DNA of 64,000 bases from Micromonospora radicis (GTDB lineage Bacteria > Actinomycetota > Actinomycetes > Mycobacteriales > Micromonosporaceae), in contig NZ_QXEC01000002.1 of NCBI RefSeq assembly GCF_003583405.1, forward strand, positions 124,001-188,000, given 5' to 3'. The translations under genes were made by a program, and so were the position numbers. How positions within the stretch are numbered: the first letter of the stretch is position 1; every line of letters begins with the position of its first letter. Shown here one piece after another: positions 35,631-45,212 of the stretch. Under the pieces are notes generated by a model. The model saw nothing but the letters and a program-made list of their open reading frames with translations, made no database searches and was not told where the DNA came from.

Positions 35631-35828
35631 TCACGACATCGTCGGCAGTGTGACGCGTACGACGTCGCCCGCGGCGTCGGTCTCGACGCGGACCCGCTGG
35701 CCGAGCCGGAGCAGGCGCAGCCCGGAGGCGTCGAAGGCGCGCGCCGGAAAGGCCAGCTCGGTGCCGTCGTCGAGCAGCAGCAGCCCGCTGCGCGTCGCCG
35801 CGTCGAAGGTCGCCACCGTGCCCTGCAT
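35631..35828 (-). CDS. Small cold-shock-like domain protein (65 aa)
   Basis: 65 aa single domain starting MQGTVATFDAATRSG, with the alternating beta pattern of an OB/cold-shock fold (SGLLLLDDGTELAFPARAF, LRLGQRVRVETD) but without the aromatic RNP1/RNP2 motifs of CspA. Possible nucleic-acid or ribosome binding; unproven. ATG 35828 lies 7 nt after TACGGT on the minus strand, so it could be leaderless from a promoter at the end of cofC; GTG 35837 is the alternative. 27 bases after cofC, same strand. Confidence 0.7.
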   Translation of the reverse strand: MQGTVATFDAATRSGLLLLDDGTELAFPARAFDASGLRLLRLGQRVRVETDAAGDVVRVTLPTMS

Positions 35829-35855
35829 GCCCAGCACCGTACACCGGGTGCCGGG

Positions 35856-36491
35856 TCAACCGGTGCGGCAGCCGTCGGTCAGCGCGGCGCTGGCCGAGCC
35901 GAGCCCGAGCCGGGCCGCCGCCGCGAGGTCGTCGGCGGTGTCGACGTCCCGCCGCAGGCTGGGCCAGTCGCCGGTGAGCGGTCGGGCGCCGCTGGCCGCG
36001 TGCGCCGCGGCGGAGCCGGGCCCGAACCGGGGATCCAGGGGTACGCGCGGCGGCGCGACCAGCAGCACGGTGCCCGTCCCCGGCGCGTCGGCGACGAACC
36101 GGCGTACGTCCGGCGGGCCGGCCTGCGCCGCGGCCAGCGCGGCCGCCAGTTCGGCCGGGCGCAGCGCGGGCAGATCGGCGGTGAGCGCGGCCACCCACCC
36201 GTCGGTGCCGGCTGCGCCGTGCCGGAACGCGGCGTTGAGACCACCGGCGACGTCCGGCAGCACCCGGGCCCCCGTCAGCCGGGCCGTGGTGGCCACCCGG
36301 GGATCGTCGGTGACCACCCGCACCTCGGCGACCACGGCGCAGGCGCGCACCGCGGTCAGGGTGTCGCCGGCCAGGGCCAGCGCCAGCTGCTCGTGCGGTA
36401 CGCCGGGCACCCCGCCGCGCAGCCGGGTCTTCGCGGCGGTCAGGCGCTTGACCGGCACCACCACGGTCCATGGCTGACTCACACCTGCCAT
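35856..36491 (-). CDS. cofC: Phospholactate/PEP guanylyltransferase of F420 synthesis
   Basis: 211 aa CofC/FbiD family. Activates 2-phospholactate, or phosphoenolpyruvate in actinobacteria, with GTP, giving the precursor that is joined to Fo for coenzyme F420. Motifs: VVPVKRLTAAKTRLRG (nucleotide binding, residues about 11-26), VVTDDPRV, and LTADLPALRPAEL (metal). Start ATG 36491; GTG at 36482 is an alternative. Next to ppk as in mycobacteria (fbiD). fbiA-fbiC are not in the window. Confidence 0.92.
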   Translation of the reverse strand: MAGVSQPWTVVVPVKRLTAAKTRLRGGVPGVPHEQLALALAGDTLTAVRACAVVAEVRVVTDDPRVATTARLTGARVLPDVAGGLNAAFRHGAAGTDGWVAALTADLPALRPAELAAALAAAQAGPPDVRRFVADAPGTGTVLLVAPPRVPLDPRFGPGSAAAHAASGARPLTGDWPSLRRDVDTADDLAAAARLGLGSASAALTDGCRTG

Positions 36492-36613
36492 CCTGCCAGT
36501 CGGGCACCGGTACGCTCACTGGCCGTACCAGGGGCGAGCAGGCATGATTTCGGCTGCGGGCGTCAGGAGGACTTCCTCCGGTGGACGGGTCGGGGCGGGC
36601 ATGAGGAGGCACG

Positions 36614-37351
36614 GTGGGTCAGCGCAGGCTGGGGTTCTGGCAATGGTTCGCCGTGGTGCTGGTCAAGCCGTTGATGACGGTCTGGACCCGGCGTACCTGG
36701 CGGGGCATGGAACACCTGCCCCAGGACGGTCCCGTGATCATCGTGGCGAACCACATCTCGCACGCCGACCCGCTGGTCTCGGCGCACTTCATCTACGACG
36801 CCGGGCGGTGGCCGCAGTTCCTCGGCAAGGCGAGCGTGTTCAAGGTGCCGGTGGTCGGCTGGATCCTGCGTCGGTGCCGGCAGATCCCCGTCGAGCGGGG
36901 TTCGGTGGACGCGGCGAAGTCGCTGGATGCCCTGGTCAAGGCGCTCGACGCGGGCGATGCGGTGATCATCTATCCGGAGGGTACGACCAGCCGTGAACCG
37001 GACCTGTGGCCGATGAAGGGCAAGACCGGTGCGGCCCGGCTGGCGCTGGCCACCGGCGCTCCGGTCGTCCCGGTGGCGATGTGGGGGCCGGAGCAGCTCT
37101 TCGACCCGCGTCGGGCCCGGTTGAACCCGCGGCCCCGCATCCCGGTGACCGTGGTGGCCGGGCCGCCGATCGACCTGAGCCGCTGGGCCGGTGCCACCCC
37201 GAGCCGGCAGGTACTCGAGGAGATCACCGACGTGATCATGCTGCGGGTACGGGACATCCTCGCCGAGATCCGTGGCGGTACACCGCCGCCGTTGTGGCAG
37301 CGCGCCGGCCGGGCCCGGGCCGAGGGCGACCGTCCGGGAACGCCGGCATGA
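36614..37351 (+). CDS. plsC: 1-acylglycerol-3-phosphate acyltransferase
   Basis: 245 aa PlsC-family enzyme that acylates lysophosphatidate in phospholipid synthesis, membrane-associated. Catalytic NHISHADP at about residues 46-53, the FVP-like substrate segment, and [19 protein letters not shown] near 125. GTG 36614 follows GAGGAGG. Its TGA overlaps the ATG of a repeat-derived minicistron which in turn overlaps gpsA, linking two phospholipid genes in one operon. Several PlsC paralogues usually exist, so the substrate is inferred. Confidence 0.92.
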   Translation: MGQRRLGFWQWFAVVLVKPLMTVWTRRTWRGMEHLPQDGPVIIVANHISHADPLVSAHFIYDAGRWPQFLGKASVFKVPVVGWILRRCRQIPVERGSVDAAKSLDALVKALDAGDAVIIYPEGTTSREPDLWPMKGKTGAARLALATGAPVVPVAMWGPEQLFDPRRARLNPRPRIPVTVVAGPPIDLSRWAGATPSRQVLEEITDVIMLRVRDILAEIRGGTPPPLWQRAGRARAEGDRPGTPA

Positions 37352-37431
37352 GCGAGCGTGAGCGAGTGAACCGTCGGGTCGGCGCGCCTGTGCCTCGTGG
37401 CGGCGCGGCGCGGAGTGGAGTGCTGGCATGA
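37348..37431 (+). CDS. Repeat-derived minicistron between plsC and gpsA (27 aa)
   Basis: ATG 37348 overlaps the plsC stop (ATGA) and the TGA at 37429-37431 overlaps the gpsA ATG (37428), so a ribosome could pass through three frames without leaving. The peptide begins [12 protein letters not shown], built on ATGAGCGAGCGTGAGCGAG, the same repeat family and frame as at 4374 and 45544. No domain. Its role is probably in coupling rather than as a protein; expression is unproven. Confidence 0.4.
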   Translation: MSERERVNRRVGAPVPRGGAARSGVLA

Positions 37432-38432
37432 GCGCTGGTGGGCATGTGGCGGTCCTGGGGGGCGGCTCCTGGGGTACGGCGTTCGCGAAGATCCTGGCCG
37501 ACGCCGGGCGGGACGTGACCATCTGGGCCCGGCGCAAGCCGATCGCCGACGTCATCCGTACCGAGCGGCGCAACCCGGAGTACCTGCCCGGGGTGGTGTT
37601 GCCGGAGCGGGTCACCGGTACCGGCGACGCCGCCGAGGCGATCAAGGGTGCCGAGATGGTGGTGCTGGCGGTGCCGTCGCAGACGCTGCGCGGCAACCTC
37701 GCCGAGTGGGTCGGTCACCTGCACTCCGAGGCCACCCTGGTGTCGCTGATGAAGGGCATCGAGCTGGGCACCACCAAGCGGATGAGCGAGGTGATCGTCG
37801 AGACCGCGCAGGTGGCGGCGGACCGTGTGGTGGTGGTTTCCGGCCCGAACCTGGCGCCGGAGATCGCCGCCGGTCAGCCGGCCGCCACGGTGGTCGCCTG
37901 CACCGACGCCGACCGGGCCACGCTGGTCCAGCGGTCGATCACGACGCCGTACTTCCGCCCGTACACCAACGACGACGTGATCGGTTGTGAGCTGGGCGGG
38001 GCGGTGAAGAACGTGATCGCCCTGGCGTACGGCATCGCCACCGCGATGGGCTTCGGCCACAACACCCGGGCGACGCTGGTGACCCGGGGGCTGGCCGAGA
38101 CCGCCCGGCTCGGCGTCGCCCTGGGCGCGGATCCGCTCACCTTCGCCGGGCTGGCCGGCATGGGCGACCTGGTGGCGTCCTGCTCGTCGCCGTCGGCGCG
38201 CAACCGCACCTTCGGTGAGCACCTGGGTCGCGGCGCCACCCTGGAGGAGGCGCGGGTGGCCACCCGGCAGACCGCCGAGGGCGTCAAGAGCGCGCTGGCC
38301 ATCCGGGATCTGGCCCGGGCACACGGGGTGGAGATGCCGATCACCGAGCAGGTCGAGCTGGTCTGCCACGAGGGGGTCGATCCGCGGGTCGCGGTACGGG
38401 CGCTGATGAGCCGTACCACCAAGCCGGAATGA
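37428..38432 (+). CDS. gpsA: NAD(P)-dependent glycerol-3-phosphate dehydrogenase
   Basis: Makes sn-glycerol-3-phosphate from dihydroxyacetone phosphate for phospholipids. 334 aa. Rossmann motif [13 protein letters not shown] at residues about 8-20, catalytic Lys in SLMKGIE and [12 protein letters not shown], and [11 protein letters not shown] near the C-terminal domain. ATG 37428 overlaps the minicistron stop; TGGAG lies about 9 nt upstream. gpsA is followed within 7 bases by the next gene. Confidence 0.96.
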   Translation: MSAGGHVAVLGGGSWGTAFAKILADAGRDVTIWARRKPIADVIRTERRNPEYLPGVVLPERVTGTGDAAEAIKGAEMVVLAVPSQTLRGNLAEWVGHLHSEATLVSLMKGIELGTTKRMSEVIVETAQVAADRVVVVSGPNLAPEIAAGQPAATVVACTDADRATLVQRSITTPYFRPYTNDDVIGCELGGAVKNVIALAYGIATAMGFGHNTRATLVTRGLAETARLGVALGADPLTFAGLAGMGDLVASCSSPSARNRTFGEHLGRGATLEEARVATRQTAEGVKSALAIRDLARAHGVEMPITEQVELVCHEGVDPRVAVRALMSRTTKPE

Positions 38433-38439
38433 GGGTGGG

Positions 38440-39597
38440 ATGAGCGAGTACGAGTTCCGCTCCCCGGAGCAGTACGAGCACCGCTTCCCGGCCGGTGGTG
38501 ACGGCACCCGGTGCGTACGCGCCGGCCTGCCCGCCCCGGCACCGGGCGCGCCGTTCCTGCCGGGGCCGGTCTTCGCCGCGCCGTACCACCTCGACCCGGA
38601 GCAGGGCCCGGCGGCGGCGCCGAACGGGTACGGGCGGCCGGACAACCCGACCCGCCGGCTGCTGGAGTCGGCCATCGGTGAGCTGGAGGGCGGTGAGTGC
38701 CGGGTCTTCGCCAGCGGGCAGGCGGCCATCACCGGGCTGCTGCTGGCCGTCTCGCGGGCCGGCGACACCGTGGTGCTGCCGGCCGACGGATACTTCCCGG
38801 TCCGCGCGTTCGCCGACGACACGCTGGCCGGCAACGGCGTGCGGGTGTTGTTGGCGCCGACCGCCGGGCCGTACCCGTCGTTCGAGGGGGTCCGGCTGGT
38901 GCTGGTGGAGACGCCGGCCAACCCGGGGCTGGACGTGGTCGACCTGCCCGCGCTCGCCGAACGGGTGCACGCCGCCGGTGCGCTGCTGGCGGTGGACAAC
39001 ACCACCGCCACGCCGCTCGGGCAGCGTCCGCTCGACCTCGGGGCGGACCTGGTGGTCGCCTCCGGCACCAAGGCCCTGACCGGCCACTCGGACCTGCTGC
39101 TGGGCTACCTGGCCACCCGGTCGGCGGAGCTGTTGGACCGGCTCACCGCCTGGCGTACGGCCACCGGGGCGGTGCCCGGCGCGTTCGACGCCTGGCTGGC
39201 GCACCGCTCGCTGGCCACCCTCGACCTGCGGCTGGCCCGGCAGAGCGCCAACGCCGAGGCGTTGGCCCGGCTGCTGGCGTCCCGGGCCGACGTGTCCGGG
39301 CTGCGCTGGCCGGGCCTGCCGGGCGATCCGGCGTACCCGGTGGCCACGCGCCAGCTGCGGCGGATGCCGGGGGTGCTCTCGTTCGACCTGGGTGGCGCCG
39401 AACGGGTCGCCCGGTTCCTCGGCGCGTCCCGGCTGGTCGCGGCGGCCACCTCCTTCGGTGGCCTGCACACCACCGCGGACCGGCGGGCGCAGTGGGGCGA
39501 CGACACCCCGCCCGGCTTCGTCCGGCTCTCCTGCGGGGTGGAGGACACCGTCGACCTGATCGCCGACGTGTCGGCCGCGCTGGACGCCACGGCTTGA
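38440..39597 (+). CDS. Cystathionine gamma-lyase-like PLP enzyme
   Basis: 385 aa Cys/Met-metabolism PLP enzyme. PLP Lys in [18 protein letters not shown] near residue 210; [20 protein letters not shown] and [30 protein letters not shown] are family signatures. Likely splits cystathionine to cysteine, but cystathionine synthase or methionine gamma-lyase cannot be excluded. ATG 38440 has GGTGGG just upstream. Its TGA overlaps the ATG of the next gene. Confidence 0.9.
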   Translation: MSEYEFRSPEQYEHRFPAGGDGTRCVRAGLPAPAPGAPFLPGPVFAAPYHLDPEQGPAAAPNGYGRPDNPTRRLLESAIGELEGGECRVFASGQAAITGLLLAVSRAGDTVVLPADGYFPVRAFADDTLAGNGVRVLLAPTAGPYPSFEGVRLVLVETPANPGLDVVDLPALAERVHAAGALLAVDNTTATPLGQRPLDLGADLVVASGTKALTGHSDLLLGYLATRSAELLDRLTAWRTATGAVPGAFDAWLAHRSLATLDLRLARQSANAEALARLLASRADVSGLRWPGLPGDPAYPVATRQLRRMPGVLSFDLGGAERVARFLGASRLVAAATSFGGLHTTADRRAQWGDDTPPGFVRLSCGVEDTVDLIADVSAALDATA

Positions 39598-40415
39598 TGC
39601 CGGCCGTCTCGGCGGCGGCCCGAGCCGCCATGGTCGACCGGTTACGGCGGGCCGGCTGTGTCTGGGCCGAGGACGAGGCCCGACTGCTCGTCGCGGCGGC
39701 CACCGACTCGCGGACGCTCGCCGAACTGGTGGCGCGGCGGGCCGCCGGGGAACCGTTGGAGTACCTGCTCGGCTGGGCGGAGTTCGGTGGCGAGCGGATC
39801 GCCGTCGAGCCCGGGGTGTTCGTGCCCCGGGCGCGTACCGCCTTGCTGGTCGAGGCGGCCGCCGCGGTGACCGGGCCGGGGGCGGCGGTGGTGGAGCTGT
39901 GCTGCGGTTCGGGTGCGCTCACCCGCGTGCTGGCGCGTCGGCTCGACGCGCCGCGGCTGCTGGCCGCGGTGGACCTGGATCCGGCGGCGGTGGCCTGCGC
40001 CCGGCGTAACCTGGCCGACCTGGCGGTGCCGGTCTTCGCCGGGGACCTGTTCGCCCCGCTGCCGGTGGCCTGGCGCGGCCGGTTGGACCTGGTGGTGGCG
40101 AACGCCCCGTACGTGCCGACGGCGGCGTTGCCGCTGCTGCCGTCGGAGTCCCGCCGCTACGAGGCACCGATGGCGCTCGACGGCGGACCGGACGGCCTGG
40201 CGCTGCTGCGTCGACTCGCCGTCGACGCGCCGGAATGGCTCGCGCCGGGCGGGCATCTGGTGGTGGAGGTCGGCGCCGCGCAGGTCGACGCGCTCGCGGC
40301 GGTGTTGACCGGGGTCGGGTTGGTGCCGACCATGGTCCGCGACGACGACCTCGACGGCACCGCGATGACGGCCCGACGGCCCGACGCCGTGGCGGCCCGG
40401 CGGGACGAGAACTAG
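39597..40415 (+). CDS. PrmC-like protein-glutamine methyltransferase
   Basis: 272 aa SAM-dependent methyltransferase. VVELCCGSGALTRVLA (motif I) near residue 98 and LVVANAPYVP near 166. True PrmC/HemK enzymes that methylate release factors have NPPY; NAPY marks a separate actinobacterial branch annotated putative N5-glutamine methyltransferase, so the target is open. ATG 39597 overlaps the upstream stop. Its TAG (40413-40415) forms part of a TAGCCT word that may be the -10 box of the ROK gene. Confidence 0.85.
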   Translation: MPAVSAAARAAMVDRLRRAGCVWAEDEARLLVAAATDSRTLAELVARRAAGEPLEYLLGWAEFGGERIAVEPGVFVPRARTALLVEAAAAVTGPGAAVVELCCGSGALTRVLARRLDAPRLLAAVDLDPAAVACARRNLADLAVPVFAGDLFAPLPVAWRGRLDLVVANAPYVPTAALPLLPSESRRYEAPMALDGGPDGLALLRRLAVDAPEWLAPGGHLVVEVGAAQVDALAAVLTGVGLVPTMVRDDDLDGTAMTARRPDAVAARRDEN

Positions 40416-40452
40416 CCTCACGTCAGGTCGGTGCGGCGGGAGGCGGGTTCGG

Positions 40453-41505
40453 GTGGAGAGCACAACAGTGCCGGTGGTGGTCGGGATCGACAACGGTGGT
40501 ACGAGCAACAACGCCACCGTGCTGACGCTCGACGGCCGGTTCCTGGTCGACCGGCTGGTGGAGACGCCCAGTGAGGTCCGGTCCGGGCCGGCGGCGGCGG
40601 TCGAGGCGATGGCCCGCTCGTTCGACGGGGTGCTGGCGCTGACCGGGCTGGCCCGCGGGCAGGTCCGCGCGGTCGGGCTGGACACGCCGGGGCCGGCGAG
40701 CGCCACCGGAGTGATCTCCTCCAAGGGGTCCACGAACTTCTCCCAGCCGGCCTGGCGCGGCTACGACATCCGCGGCGCGCTGGAGCACCGGCTCGGGCTG
40801 CCGGTGGTGTACCACAACGACGGCAACGCGGCGGCGCTCTACGCCCACCACGGGTACTTCGGCGCCGACGCGATGAACCGCTCGTCGGTGGCCGCGATCG
40901 TGGGTACCGGATTGGGCGGTGGCCTGGTCGAGAACGGCCGGGTGATCGCCGGCGCGGCCGGGATGGCCGGCGAGTTGGGGCACGTGCACATCCCGCTGTC
41001 GGCGGTGCTGGAGGCGGGGCAGCCCGTACCGTCCTGCGCCTGCGGGTTCGCCGGGGACGCGGAGAGCGTCGCGTCGCTGACCGCGATCGAGCGCAACCTG
41101 CTGCCGTATTGGCTCACCCGGTTCCCGGAGCATCCGCTGGCCGGTGAGCCGCCGGCACGGGCCGCGAAGCTGGTCCGCGGCTACGGCGAACGCGGTGACG
41201 AGTTGGCCCGGGAGATCTTCGCCCAGCAGGCGAGGGCACTCGGGGCGCTGTTCACCGTGGCGGCGAACTTCACCGACCCGCACGCGTACTTCGTCGGCGG
41301 TGGGGTGGTGGAGACGGCTCCGGAGTTCCGCGACTGGTTCCTGGCGACCGTCCGCGAGCACACCATGCTCCGGGCGGAGCAGGCCGCGCTGGCGACCTTC
41401 GCGTTGGTCCCCGACCGCGACATGGCCGGCGCCCGTGGTGTCGCGCTCGCCGCGTTGGAGGCGGTACGCGCCCAACCGGCGCCGCCGCCGCTGGTCGGCG
41501 ACTGA
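40453..41505 (+). CDS. ROK-family sugar kinase-like protein
   Basis: 350 aa. N-terminal phosphate loop GIDNGGTSNNATV, then a GTGLGGGLVENGRVI catalytic-loop region and AGELGHVHIP; ROK proteins phosphorylate glucose or aminosugars or act as regulators. The zinc motif CxCGxxGC is degenerate (SCACGFAGDAES, third Cys missing) and there is no DNA-binding domain, so it is a kinase-like enzyme of unknown substrate. GTG 40453 follows GGGAGG by about 12 nt. Monocistronic. Confidence 0.88.
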   Translation: MESTTVPVVVGIDNGGTSNNATVLTLDGRFLVDRLVETPSEVRSGPAAAVEAMARSFDGVLALTGLARGQVRAVGLDTPGPASATGVISSKGSTNFSQPAWRGYDIRGALEHRLGLPVVYHNDGNAAALYAHHGYFGADAMNRSSVAAIVGTGLGGGLVENGRVIAGAAGMAGELGHVHIPLSAVLEAGQPVPSCACGFAGDAESVASLTAIERNLLPYWLTRFPEHPLAGEPPARAAKLVRGYGERGDELAREIFAQQARALGALFTVAANFTDPHAYFVGGGVVETAPEFRDWFLATVREHTMLRAEQAALATFALVPDRDMAGARGVALAALEAVRAQPAPPPLVGD

Positions 41506-41513
41506 GCCGAGGG

Positions 41514-41552
41514 GCTGACCGGGCCGGCGGTGCCCTTACCGGCCCGGTCAGC
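41514..41552. terminator. Bidirectional terminator after the ROK gene
   Basis: Perfect 14-bp stem GCTGACCGGGCCGG and complement (41514-41527 with 41539-41552), 11-nt loop, between converging ROK (+) and DUF397 (-) genes. Confidence 0.75.
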
Positions 41553-41572
41553 GGCACAGTGGGTGCGATTCC

Positions 41573-41773
41573 TCAGCGGGTCGGCGGTGCCTGGGCGAAC
41601 GTGTTCCAGGCGGCCGCCGGGAAGAGCAGCAGCGGTCCGGCGGGGTCCTTGGAGTCGCGTACGGCGACCGTCCCGGGGACGACCGCCACCTCCACGCAGG
41701 CGCCCTCGTCGCCGCTGTGGCTGCTCTTGCGCCATCCGACCACGGCCTCGGCCGCGTTGATCGTCGGTGTCAT
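41573..41773 (-). CDS. DUF397 protein (66 aa)
   Basis: 66 aa actinobacterial small protein with the DUF397 pattern WRKSSHSGDEGACVEVA (residues about 14-30) and VAVRDSKDPAGP. These occur with XRE/DUF5753 regulators, as in the Streptomyces WhiJ/BldB-type pairs, and are thought to modulate them. ATG 41773 starts 5 bases after the regulator's stop, same strand. Confidence 0.9.
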   Translation of the reverse strand: MTPTINAAEAVVGWRKSSHSGDEGACVEVAVVPGTVAVRDSKDPAGPLLLFPAAAWNTFAQAPPTR

Positions 41774-41778
41774 GTCAA

Positions 41779-42624
41779 CTACCGTCCCTTCAGGATCTTG
41801 AGGAGTGCGTCGCGGCTGGCTGTCGGGCTGAGCGCGACGGTCCGCAGGTGCTCCATGATCTTCGTGCAGGTACGCAGGTCGCCGGGGCGGTCGAGGATCA
41901 TCTGACCGGCGACCGTCTCCACGGAGGCGATCATCGGATCCTCCGGATCGGCGAACTCGAGAATGTGCAGCGAGCCCCGGGTGCCCCGGTGGTAACCGGC
42001 GGCCAGCGGGATCACCTGCACCGTGATGTTCGGCAACTCGCTCATCTTGAGCAGGTGGTTGAGCTGCCCCTGCATCGCCGCCTCGTCGCCGACCGGACGC
42101 AGCAGCGCGGCTTCGTCGAGGATCGCGTCGAAGATCGGCGGCTCCTGCTCGAAGACCTGGTGTTGCCGGTCCAGTCGCAGGTGGACCCGCTCCTCGACCT
42201 CGTTGTCGCTGAGCGTGTGTGGACCGCCGCGCATCACCCCGCGGATGTAGTCGGCGGTCTGCAGCAGACCGGGCACCACCGACGGCTCGAAGTTGGCGAT
42301 GCCGGTCGCCTCGGCCTCCAGCGCGATGAAGTCGATGGTGCGCCGGTCGAGCAGGTACGAGTAGGACACCCACCAGCCGGGCTTGCGGGCATCCTTGGCC
42401 AACGCCACGGCGGCCGCGACCTCCTCCGAGCGGGCCCCGTAGAGGGTGAGCAGCGCCCGTACGGTGGCGGGGCTGACCAGGGTCTGGGCGTTCTCGTAGC
42501 GGGACAGCGTGCTGCGGGTGCTGTTGATCTCGTCGGCCGCGGCCTCCAGGGTGAGGCCGGCGGCCTCCCGGTGGTGACGCAGGGCGATGCCCAGTCGGCG
42601 AGCGCGTGCGGTCTTCGGAGCCAT
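41779..42624 (-). CDS. XRE-family regulator with DUF5753
   Basis: 281 aa. N-terminal helix-turn-helix (LGIALRHHREAAGL, then AADEINSTRSTLSRYENAQTLVS, residues about 8-60) and a C-terminal DUF5753 domain (WVSYSYLLDRR onward; VVPGLLQTADYIRGVM). Such proteins pair with DUF397 proteins and regulate development or secondary metabolism in streptomycetes. ATG 42624 gives the standard start; the longer frame to 42660 crosses the promoter. A palindrome ATGTACAT at 42653-42660 lies just upstream as a candidate operator. Confidence 0.9.
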   Translation of the reverse strand: MAPKTARARRLGIALRHHREAAGLTLEAAADEINSTRSTLSRYENAQTLVSPATVRALLTLYGARSEEVAAAVALAKDARKPGWWVSYSYLLDRRTIDFIALEAEATGIANFEPSVVPGLLQTADYIRGVMRGGPHTLSDNEVEERVHLRLDRQHQVFEQEPPIFDAILDEAALLRPVGDEAAMQGQLNHLLKMSELPNITVQVIPLAAGYHRGTRGSLHILEFADPEDPMIASVETVAGQMILDRPGDLRTCTKIMEHLRTVALSPTASRDALLKILKGR

Positions 42625-43011
42625 GCATCGATGGTCGCACGTATTTGGGACTATGTACATGAGAAAACGTCGGTGAGAGTTGCATTCACACCCATGAAGC
42701 TGTCACTCTGTTAGCGCGTCCTCACCACCGGTTGTCGTGGCGACGGTGGTGGTGAGCGACCGGAGGGGATGGGGCGCGCGGCGGTCGGGTTATTCCCCCG
42801 TACCCGGCCGCCGCGTGCCACGCCAGTTTGTCGAGCACCGGAAGGGGATCGACGTGCTTGCAGAGTGTCGGGAGACCGGACGGCCGTGGCGAACCCGGTC
42901 GGCGGCCGGCGGCGCCGGCTCGCCGCTCGGGTGTCGTCTCGCTCGCGTTCCTCGGCAGGCATCCCGTACCGCCACCGGCCACCGGGTGTCCGAGGGATGG
43001 GGTGGCCGGCG
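42625..43011. other. Intergenic region with an XRE-upstream palindrome
   Basis: 387 bases with no recognisable gene. The first 90 are AT-richer and contain ATGCAT (42623-42628), ATGTACAT (42653-42660) and CATAGTCC on the minus strand, probably the XRE promoter/operator. The rest is GC-rich; frames through it have no homology or ribosome-binding sites and look like noise. Confidence 0.5.
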
Positions 43012-43248
43012 ATGACCCGATTCCTGGTGGTGCTGACCGACGTGCGCCCCTACGAGGCGGACGGGCGCAACGAGCGGACCGCGCCCGAGCGGCGTCGGCA
43101 GGTGGTGGGCGCGAGCAGTCGGGAGGCGGCCGAACGCATCGCCGGGGCGTTCATGGCGCTGGGCATGGTGCGGGCCGGCCGGCAGCGGGTGAAGGTGATC
43201 GCCATCGGGCGGCGGCACGCCTTCGGCGAGCGTGAGCTGGCGAGCTGA
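43012..43248 (+). CDS. Hypothetical protein (78 aa)
   Basis: Small soluble protein MTRFLVVLTDVRPYEADG..., with SSREAAERIAGAFMALG and an ending VKVIAIGRRHAFGERELAS. Strong GC3 bias supports coding. No domain recognised. The helical middle and terminal strand suggest a small alpha/beta fold. ATG 43012 follows GGGATGGGG by about 12 nt. Located just upstream of ddl; no functional clue. Confidence 0.6.
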   Translation: MTRFLVVLTDVRPYEADGRNERTAPERRRQVVGASSREAAERIAGAFMALGMVRAGRQRVKVIAIGRRHAFGERELAS

Positions 43249-43398
43249 CTCGACATCGGGTGGTTACGCACCGTATATCGCTGGTTGACCGAATGCGGCC
43301 GTGTCGCCTTCTCGCAGGGTATCGGCTACCCGTTCTCGCCACGCACAGTAAGGTCATCCGGGAGAGCGCCAGCAGTGCGTCCCGGAAAGGTGACCGCA

Positions 43399-44505
43399 GT
43401 GACCACCCCAGGCAAGACCCGCGTGGCGATCGTCTTCGGCGGCCGTAGCCCGGAACACGGCATCTCCTGTGTCAGCGCCGGCAGCGTCCTCGGCGCCCTC
43501 GACCCCGACGAGTTCGAGGTGGTGCCGGTGGGCATCACCCGGGCCGGTCAGTGGGTGCTGACCAGCGGCGACCCGCAGCAACTGGCGATCCACGCCCGTC
43601 GGTTGCCGGAGATCACCGCCGAGTCGGGCACGGACATCGTGTTGCGCGCCGATCCGACCGGCAACGGCCTGCTGGTCCTCGACCCGGCCGAGGGTCCCCG
43701 GGCGCTGGCCGATGTGGACGTGGTGTTCCCGGTGCTGCACGGGGCGTACGGCGAGGACGGCACCATCCAGGGCATGCTGGAGATGGCCGGCATTCCGTAC
43801 GTGGGCGCGAAGGTCTTCGCCTCGGCCGCCGCCATGGACAAGGAGTTCACCAAGAAGCTCTGCGCCGCCGAGGGCATCCCGGTCGGACCGTACGCGGTGC
43901 TGCGCAGCGGGACGTCGCTCAGCGAGGCGGACAAGCAGCGGCTCGGCCTGCCGGTCTTCGTCAAGCCCTCGCGGGCCGGTTCCTCCTTCGGCATCACCAA
44001 GGTGAGCGACTGGGCCGAGTTGGACGCGGCGATCGCCACCGCCCGTGAGATCGACAGCAAGGTGTTGGTCGAGGCCGCGATCGTCGGCCGGGAGATCGAA
44101 TGCGGGGTGCTGGAGGGCGAGGCCGGCGGCGCGCCGGAGGCGTCGGTCCTCGCCGAGGTGCGGGTGGTCGGCGACTACGACTTCTACGACTTCGAGGCCA
44201 AGTACATCGACGCCGAGGCCGCCTGCGAGTACGACATCCCGGCCGATCTGCCGGAGCGGGTCACCCGGCAGGTCCGCGACTACGCCACCCGGGCCTTCAC
44301 CGCACTGGACTGCGCCGGACTGGCCCGGGTCGACTTCTTCGTCACCCCGGAGCTGGAGGTCTACCTCAACGAGATCAACACGATGCCGGGCTTCACCCCG
44401 ACGTCGATGTTCCCCCGGATGTGGGCGGCCGCCGGGCTGGAGTACCCGAAGCTGGTCGACCGGCTCATCCGCACCACCCTGACCCGGGGACCCGGCCCGT
44501 ACTGA
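43399..44505 (+). CDS. ddl: D-alanine-D-alanine ligase
   Basis: ATP-grasp enzyme making the D-Ala-D-Ala end of peptidoglycan precursors. 368 aa. [20 protein letters not shown] (N-terminus), the SSFGITKV loop, and the C-terminal [26 protein letters not shown] catalytic segment, given here in shortened form as [15 protein letters not shown] 43399 has GGAAAGG 8 nt upstream; GTG 43390 is the alternative. TAAGGT at 43349-43354 may be the -10 box. Same position as ddlA in mycobacteria. Confidence 0.96.
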   Translation: MTTPGKTRVAIVFGGRSPEHGISCVSAGSVLGALDPDEFEVVPVGITRAGQWVLTSGDPQQLAIHARRLPEITAESGTDIVLRADPTGNGLLVLDPAEGPRALADVDVVFPVLHGAYGEDGTIQGMLEMAGIPYVGAKVFASAAAMDKEFTKKLCAAEGIPVGPYAVLRSGTSLSEADKQRLGLPVFVKPSRAGSSFGITKVSDWAELDAAIATAREIDSKVLVEAAIVGREIECGVLEGEAGGAPEASVLAEVRVVGDYDFYDFEAKYIDAEAACEYDIPADLPERVTRQVRDYATRAFTALDCAGLARVDFFVTPELEVYLNEINTMPGFTPTSMFPRMWAAAGLEYPKLVDRLIRTTLTRGPGPY

Positions 44506-44540
44506 GGGCCTGTGGCCTGATCTGCGCGACCGGTAGCAGC

Positions 44541-44573
44541 GAGGCCCGCCACCCGCAGGGGGTGGCGGGCCTC
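44541..44573. terminator. Terminator between ddl and DUF3515
   Basis: Perfect 14-bp stem GAGGCCCGCCACCC and complement (44541-44554 with 44560-44573), GCAGG loop, between converging genes. Confidence 0.8.
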
Positions 44574-44588
44574 AACTCGCGTCGGTGG

Positions 44589-45212
44589 TCAGGAGGAGCA
44601 ACCGGAGGGCATCGGGTCGGCCGAGCGGATCGAGGCGACGATCGTGGTGGCGATCGGGGCGACCCACTGCAGACCCTCGCCGTAGAAGTGCGGCACCCGT
44701 ACGGTCACCGCCACCTCCCGGTCGAGCGTGGTCAGCTCCGTCGCGTCGGCCTGCTCGGTGGCGTACCAGCAGACCGAGTTGACCATGTTCAGGTGGTCGG
44801 TGGGTGCTACCTCGGGTTCGGTGCCACCGCACGCCACCGTCACCGCGGGGTCGCCGTACGCGGCGTTCTGCTCCGGGCCCGCGCTGACCGGTCGCTGCGA
44901 CAGCCCCCGGATCGAGGCGGGCAGTTGGGACAGCAGGGCGCGGCAGACGGTCGCCGGCCGCTCGGCCAACGCGGGCGCGGCCATCTCGACCGGCACGGTG
45001 GACTGCGGCTGCGGCGAGGACGGCGAGGGGGCCGGCGGGGCCGCCGAGTCGTCCGGTGCGAGGTTGGCGAACGCCAGGACGCCCACCAGCAGGGTCACCG
45101 GCAGCGCCACCGCCGTGGCGATCAGCGCCGCGGAGCGACTCGTCCGGTCGGGTGCCGGTGCGGGCCCGGTGCGCTCGGTCTCGACGACCGGGGTTTCGGA
45201 GGCCTGGTCCAC
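44589..45212 (-). CDS. DUF3515 membrane protein
   Basis: 207 aa. One N-terminal membrane helix (residues about 28-52) then an external domain with four Cys (TVCRALL, VTVACGG, NSVCWYA, PSGCSS), typical of DUF3515. Function unknown; found beside ddl and thiL in actinobacteria. GTG 45212 is directly adjacent to the TAA of the Lrp/AsnC-domain gene upstream, so the two are translated together. Confidence 0.85.
   Translation of the reverse strand: MDQASETPVVETERTGPAPAPDRTSRSAALIATAVALPVTLLVGVLAFANLAPDDSAAPPAPSPSSPQPQSTVPVEMAAPALAERPATVCRALLSQLPASIRGLSQRPVSAGPEQNAAYGDPAVTVACGGTEPEVAPTDHLNMVNSVCWYATEQADATELTTLDREVAVTVRVPHFYGEGLQWVAPIATTIVASIRSADPMPSGCSS

Noticed and set aside
42737..43015. Plus-strand ORFs in the gap before the 78-aa gene
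   Set aside because: Arg/Gly-rich low-complexity translations without start signals.
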